A stretch of DNA of 7,716 bases from Fidelibacterota bacterium (GTDB taxonomy: Bacteria > Fidelibacterota > UBA2242). Positions 6,036 to 7,716 of the stretch are shown here, piece after piece. Made by a program: the position numbers and the translations under genes. The first letter of the stretch is position 1. Each line of letters begins with the position of its first letter. Where the stretch lies: assembly GCA_003527965.1 (NCBI GenBank), contig DPVY01000280.1:663-8378 (forward strand), in the 5' to 3' direction. Under the pieces are notes generated by a model. That model worked only from the letters and a program-made list of their open reading frames with translations. It ran no database searches and had not been told where the DNA came from.

Positions 6036-7716
6036 TTATCGTTATCCTCACTATATAAATTCTCGATTAAATCCGCATGCCGTTTTTCAACAATTCCCCG
6101 CCGTATTTTCAGCGAAGGGGTTAGCTCACCGCTCTCAATTGTAAATTCATTTGCTAACAGCCTATAATGCTTTACCTTTTCAAATTGTGCGAATCCCTCC
6201 ATGGATTCACCGATTACCCGATCGTACAGGTCTTTTACTTTAGGAAGACAAATCAGTTCCTCACGGTCTTTCCAATGCAGACCTTGCTCTTTGGCCCAAG
6301 CCTCAAGATTGGGAAAAGATGGAACGATCAGCGCTGAGACGAATTTCCTTTTATCTCCGATCGCAAGAACCTGTTCGATCCATTTTGATGTCACCAGGAC
6401 GTTTTCCATAGGTTGCGGAGCTACATTCTTACCACCGGATGTGACAATGATATTCTTTTTACGATCTGTAATAGCCAGATAGCCTTCTTCATCTAACATT
6501 CCAATATCACCGGTATGGAACCAGCCTTCATTATCGATGACCTCCCTTGTGGCTTCGTCGTTTTTAAAATACCCCTTCATGACGTGGGGGCCACGGGTCA
6601 GAATTTCCCCGTCTTCAGCAATCCTGACTTCAATACCCGGTATAGGAGGACCAACCATCCCAATTTTCGGTCTTTCCAGTGGGTTCACCGAGATAACCGG
6701 TGAAGTCTCCGATAAACCATAACCTTCCAAAATGTAGATACCCGCTGCCGCAAAAAATTCAGCAACTTCGCTCGCCAGCGGCGCTCCGCCGGACACAAAA
6801 AATCGTAAGCGACCCCCGATACGTTCTCGTAATTTTAAAAAAACAAGTTTATTGGCGATTTTGATTTTCAATCCCAAAATCGGTCCTATCGCATGTCTGT
6901 TTAATTTACGATAAAATGCTTTCCGGCCGTTGTGTATCGACCACCAGAATATTTTCTTTTTTACGGCAGAGCCGGCTGAGATACTGTCAATAATCTTGGC
7001 ATAGACTTTTTCATAAAAACGTGGAACAGCTGTCATCAAAGTCGGATGAACTTCCAGCATATTATCCGCTACCGTATTAATACTCTCGGCATAACATATC
7101 TTGGCACCTACTGAAGTCGCCAGATAATGGCCAGCCATACGCTCGAAACTGTGACTAAGCGGTAAAAATGACAGAAATACATCGTTTCCATCGGCAACGA
7201 CGACATTTATGCTGGAAGAAATGTTTGACGTCAAATTCCCATGGGTTAACATAACACCCTTTGGCTCCCCGGTAGTTCCGGATGTATATACCAGCGTTAA
7301 TATATCGTCTTTTTGAATTGATATTGCATCCCTTTCAAACTCATCAGGATGTTCTTTACGATAAGATTCACCGGCTATTAGAAGATCATCAAACGACATA
7401 ATTTTTTCGTTTGCGAATGGTGTGTTATCCAGGATAATTACTTTCTCAACCCGCTTTAATTCCGGCAGCAAGGATAAAACTTTTTCACCCTGTTCTTTAT
7501 CGCCCGCAAACATAAACCGACATTCCGCATGCTGCGCTATCCATTTGGCCTGTTTGGCAGTTAAAGTCGGATATATCGTTACTAATACCCCTCTCGCACA
7601 GACGGTTCCATAGTCCGACATTGCCCAGAGATGGCTGTTTTGTGAGATAATACCAACATGATCTCCTGATTTGAGTCCCAATGATTTTAAGCCACAGGAT
7701 ATTTTTTCAACAATCT
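6032..7716 (-). CDS. Long-chain acyl-CoA synthetase (AMP-forming), 5' end cut by window edge
   Basis: This enzyme activates fatty acids with ATP to an acyl-adenylate and transfers the acyl group to CoA, feeding lipid synthesis or beta-oxidation; it acts in the cytoplasm or at the inner membrane. Counting from the Leu codon at 7681, visible motifs are the P-loop YTSGTTGEPKGV (132-143), GYGLSETSPV (320-329), GWFHTGDIG (386-394), the hinge region DRKKNIIVTSGGKNV (406-420) and a C-terminal LTPSLK with the probable catalytic Lys near 525. The layout fits the FAA1/FadD15-like branch, usually about 600 residues. The frame stays open from 7681 to the window end and encodes a plausible N-terminal segment (ISCGLKSLGLKSGDHVG), so the TTG at 7681 is an internal Leu codon and the true start lies outside. 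Roughly 40-50 residues are probably missing. Its TGA stop overlaps the purM start by four bases. Family is certain; chain-length preference cannot be read. Confidence 0.95.
   Translation of the reverse strand, partial: IVEKISCGLKSLGLKSGDHVGIISQNSHLWAMSDYGTVCARGVLVTIYPTLTAKQAKWIAQHAECRFMFAGDKEQGEKVLSLLPELKRVEKVIILDNTPFANEKIMSFDDLLIAGESYRKEHPDEFERDAISIQKDDILTLVYTSGTTGEPKGVMLTHGNLTSNISSSINVVVADGNDVFLSFLPLSHSFERMAGHYLATSVGAKICYAESINTVADNMLEVHPTLMTAVPRFYEKVYAKIIDSISAGSAVKKKIFWWSIHNGRKAFYRKLNRHAIGPILGLKIKIANKLVFLKLRERIGGRLRFFVSGGAPLASEVAEFFAAAGIYILEGYGLSETSPVISVNPLERPKIGMVGPPIPGIEVRIAEDGEILTRGPHVMKGYFKNDEATREVIDNEGWFHTGDIGMLDEEGYLAITDRKKNIIVTSGGKNVAPQPMENVLVTSKWIEQVLAIGDKRKFVSALIVPSFPNLEAWAKEQGLHWKDREELICLPKVKDLYDRVIGESMEGFAQFEKVKHYRLLANEFTIESGELTPSLKIRRGIVEKRHADLIENLYSEDNDN
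6044..6050 (-). promoter_or_regulatory. Ribosome binding site deciding the TTG start of purM
   Basis: Read on the minus strand the site is TGAGGAT, with GAGG ten bases before the TTG at 6033-6035. It lies inside the last codons of the acyl-CoA ligase gene. It supports TTG rather than a later codon as the purM start. Confidence 0.65.

Noticed and set aside
7679..7681. TTG at 7681 as the start of the acyl-CoA ligase
   Set aside because: The frame is open to the window end and the upstream codons encode residues that fit the family, so this is an internal Leu.

Overview
The window looks like a piece of chromosome from a bacterium of the Fibrobacterota-Chlorobiota-Bacteroidota (FCB) superphylum or a nearby uncultured phylum such as Calditrichota, Marinimicrobia or KSB1-like lineages. 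The main clue is a secreted metalloprotease whose last ~92 residues form a type IX secretion (Por-type) sorting domain. Base composition is moderately AT-rich and looks even across the genes. Nothing suggests phage, an integrated plasmid or an insertion sequence. The assignment below phylum level is open.

All five supported genes lie on the minus strand and read from right to left, tightly packed. They probably form one operon whose promoter lies beyond the right edge. In transcription order they are: an AMP-forming long-chain acyl-CoA ligase (partial, runs off the right end), purM (AIR synthetase), gpsA (glycerol-3-phosphate dehydrogenase), a 902-residue secreted M30-like zinc metalloprotease with beta-sandwich domains and a sorting tail, and a CvfB/YitL-type S1-domain RNA-binding protein. 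The junctions are a TTGA overlap (ligase/purM, with a TTG start for purM), a 21-bp gap (purM/gpsA), a TAATG overlap (gpsA/protease) and about 73 bp (protease/cvfB).

The ligase and gpsA fit together: one activates fatty acids, the other makes the sn-glycerol-3-phosphate backbone for phospholipids. purM (purine synthesis) and the CvfB-like protein are housekeeping. The secreted protease is the accessory gene in the set, and its function and substrate are unknown.

The left 350 bases carry no convincing gene. They hold a likely Rho-independent terminator wrapped around the cvfB stop codon, a possible minus-strand promoter pointing left, and a 122-bp imperfect palindrome (1-122) with four copies of the octamer GTKAGATA. 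That palindrome is the least explained structure here. The window otherwise reads as ordinary core genome; I see no convincing new defence, mobile or RNA-guided system.
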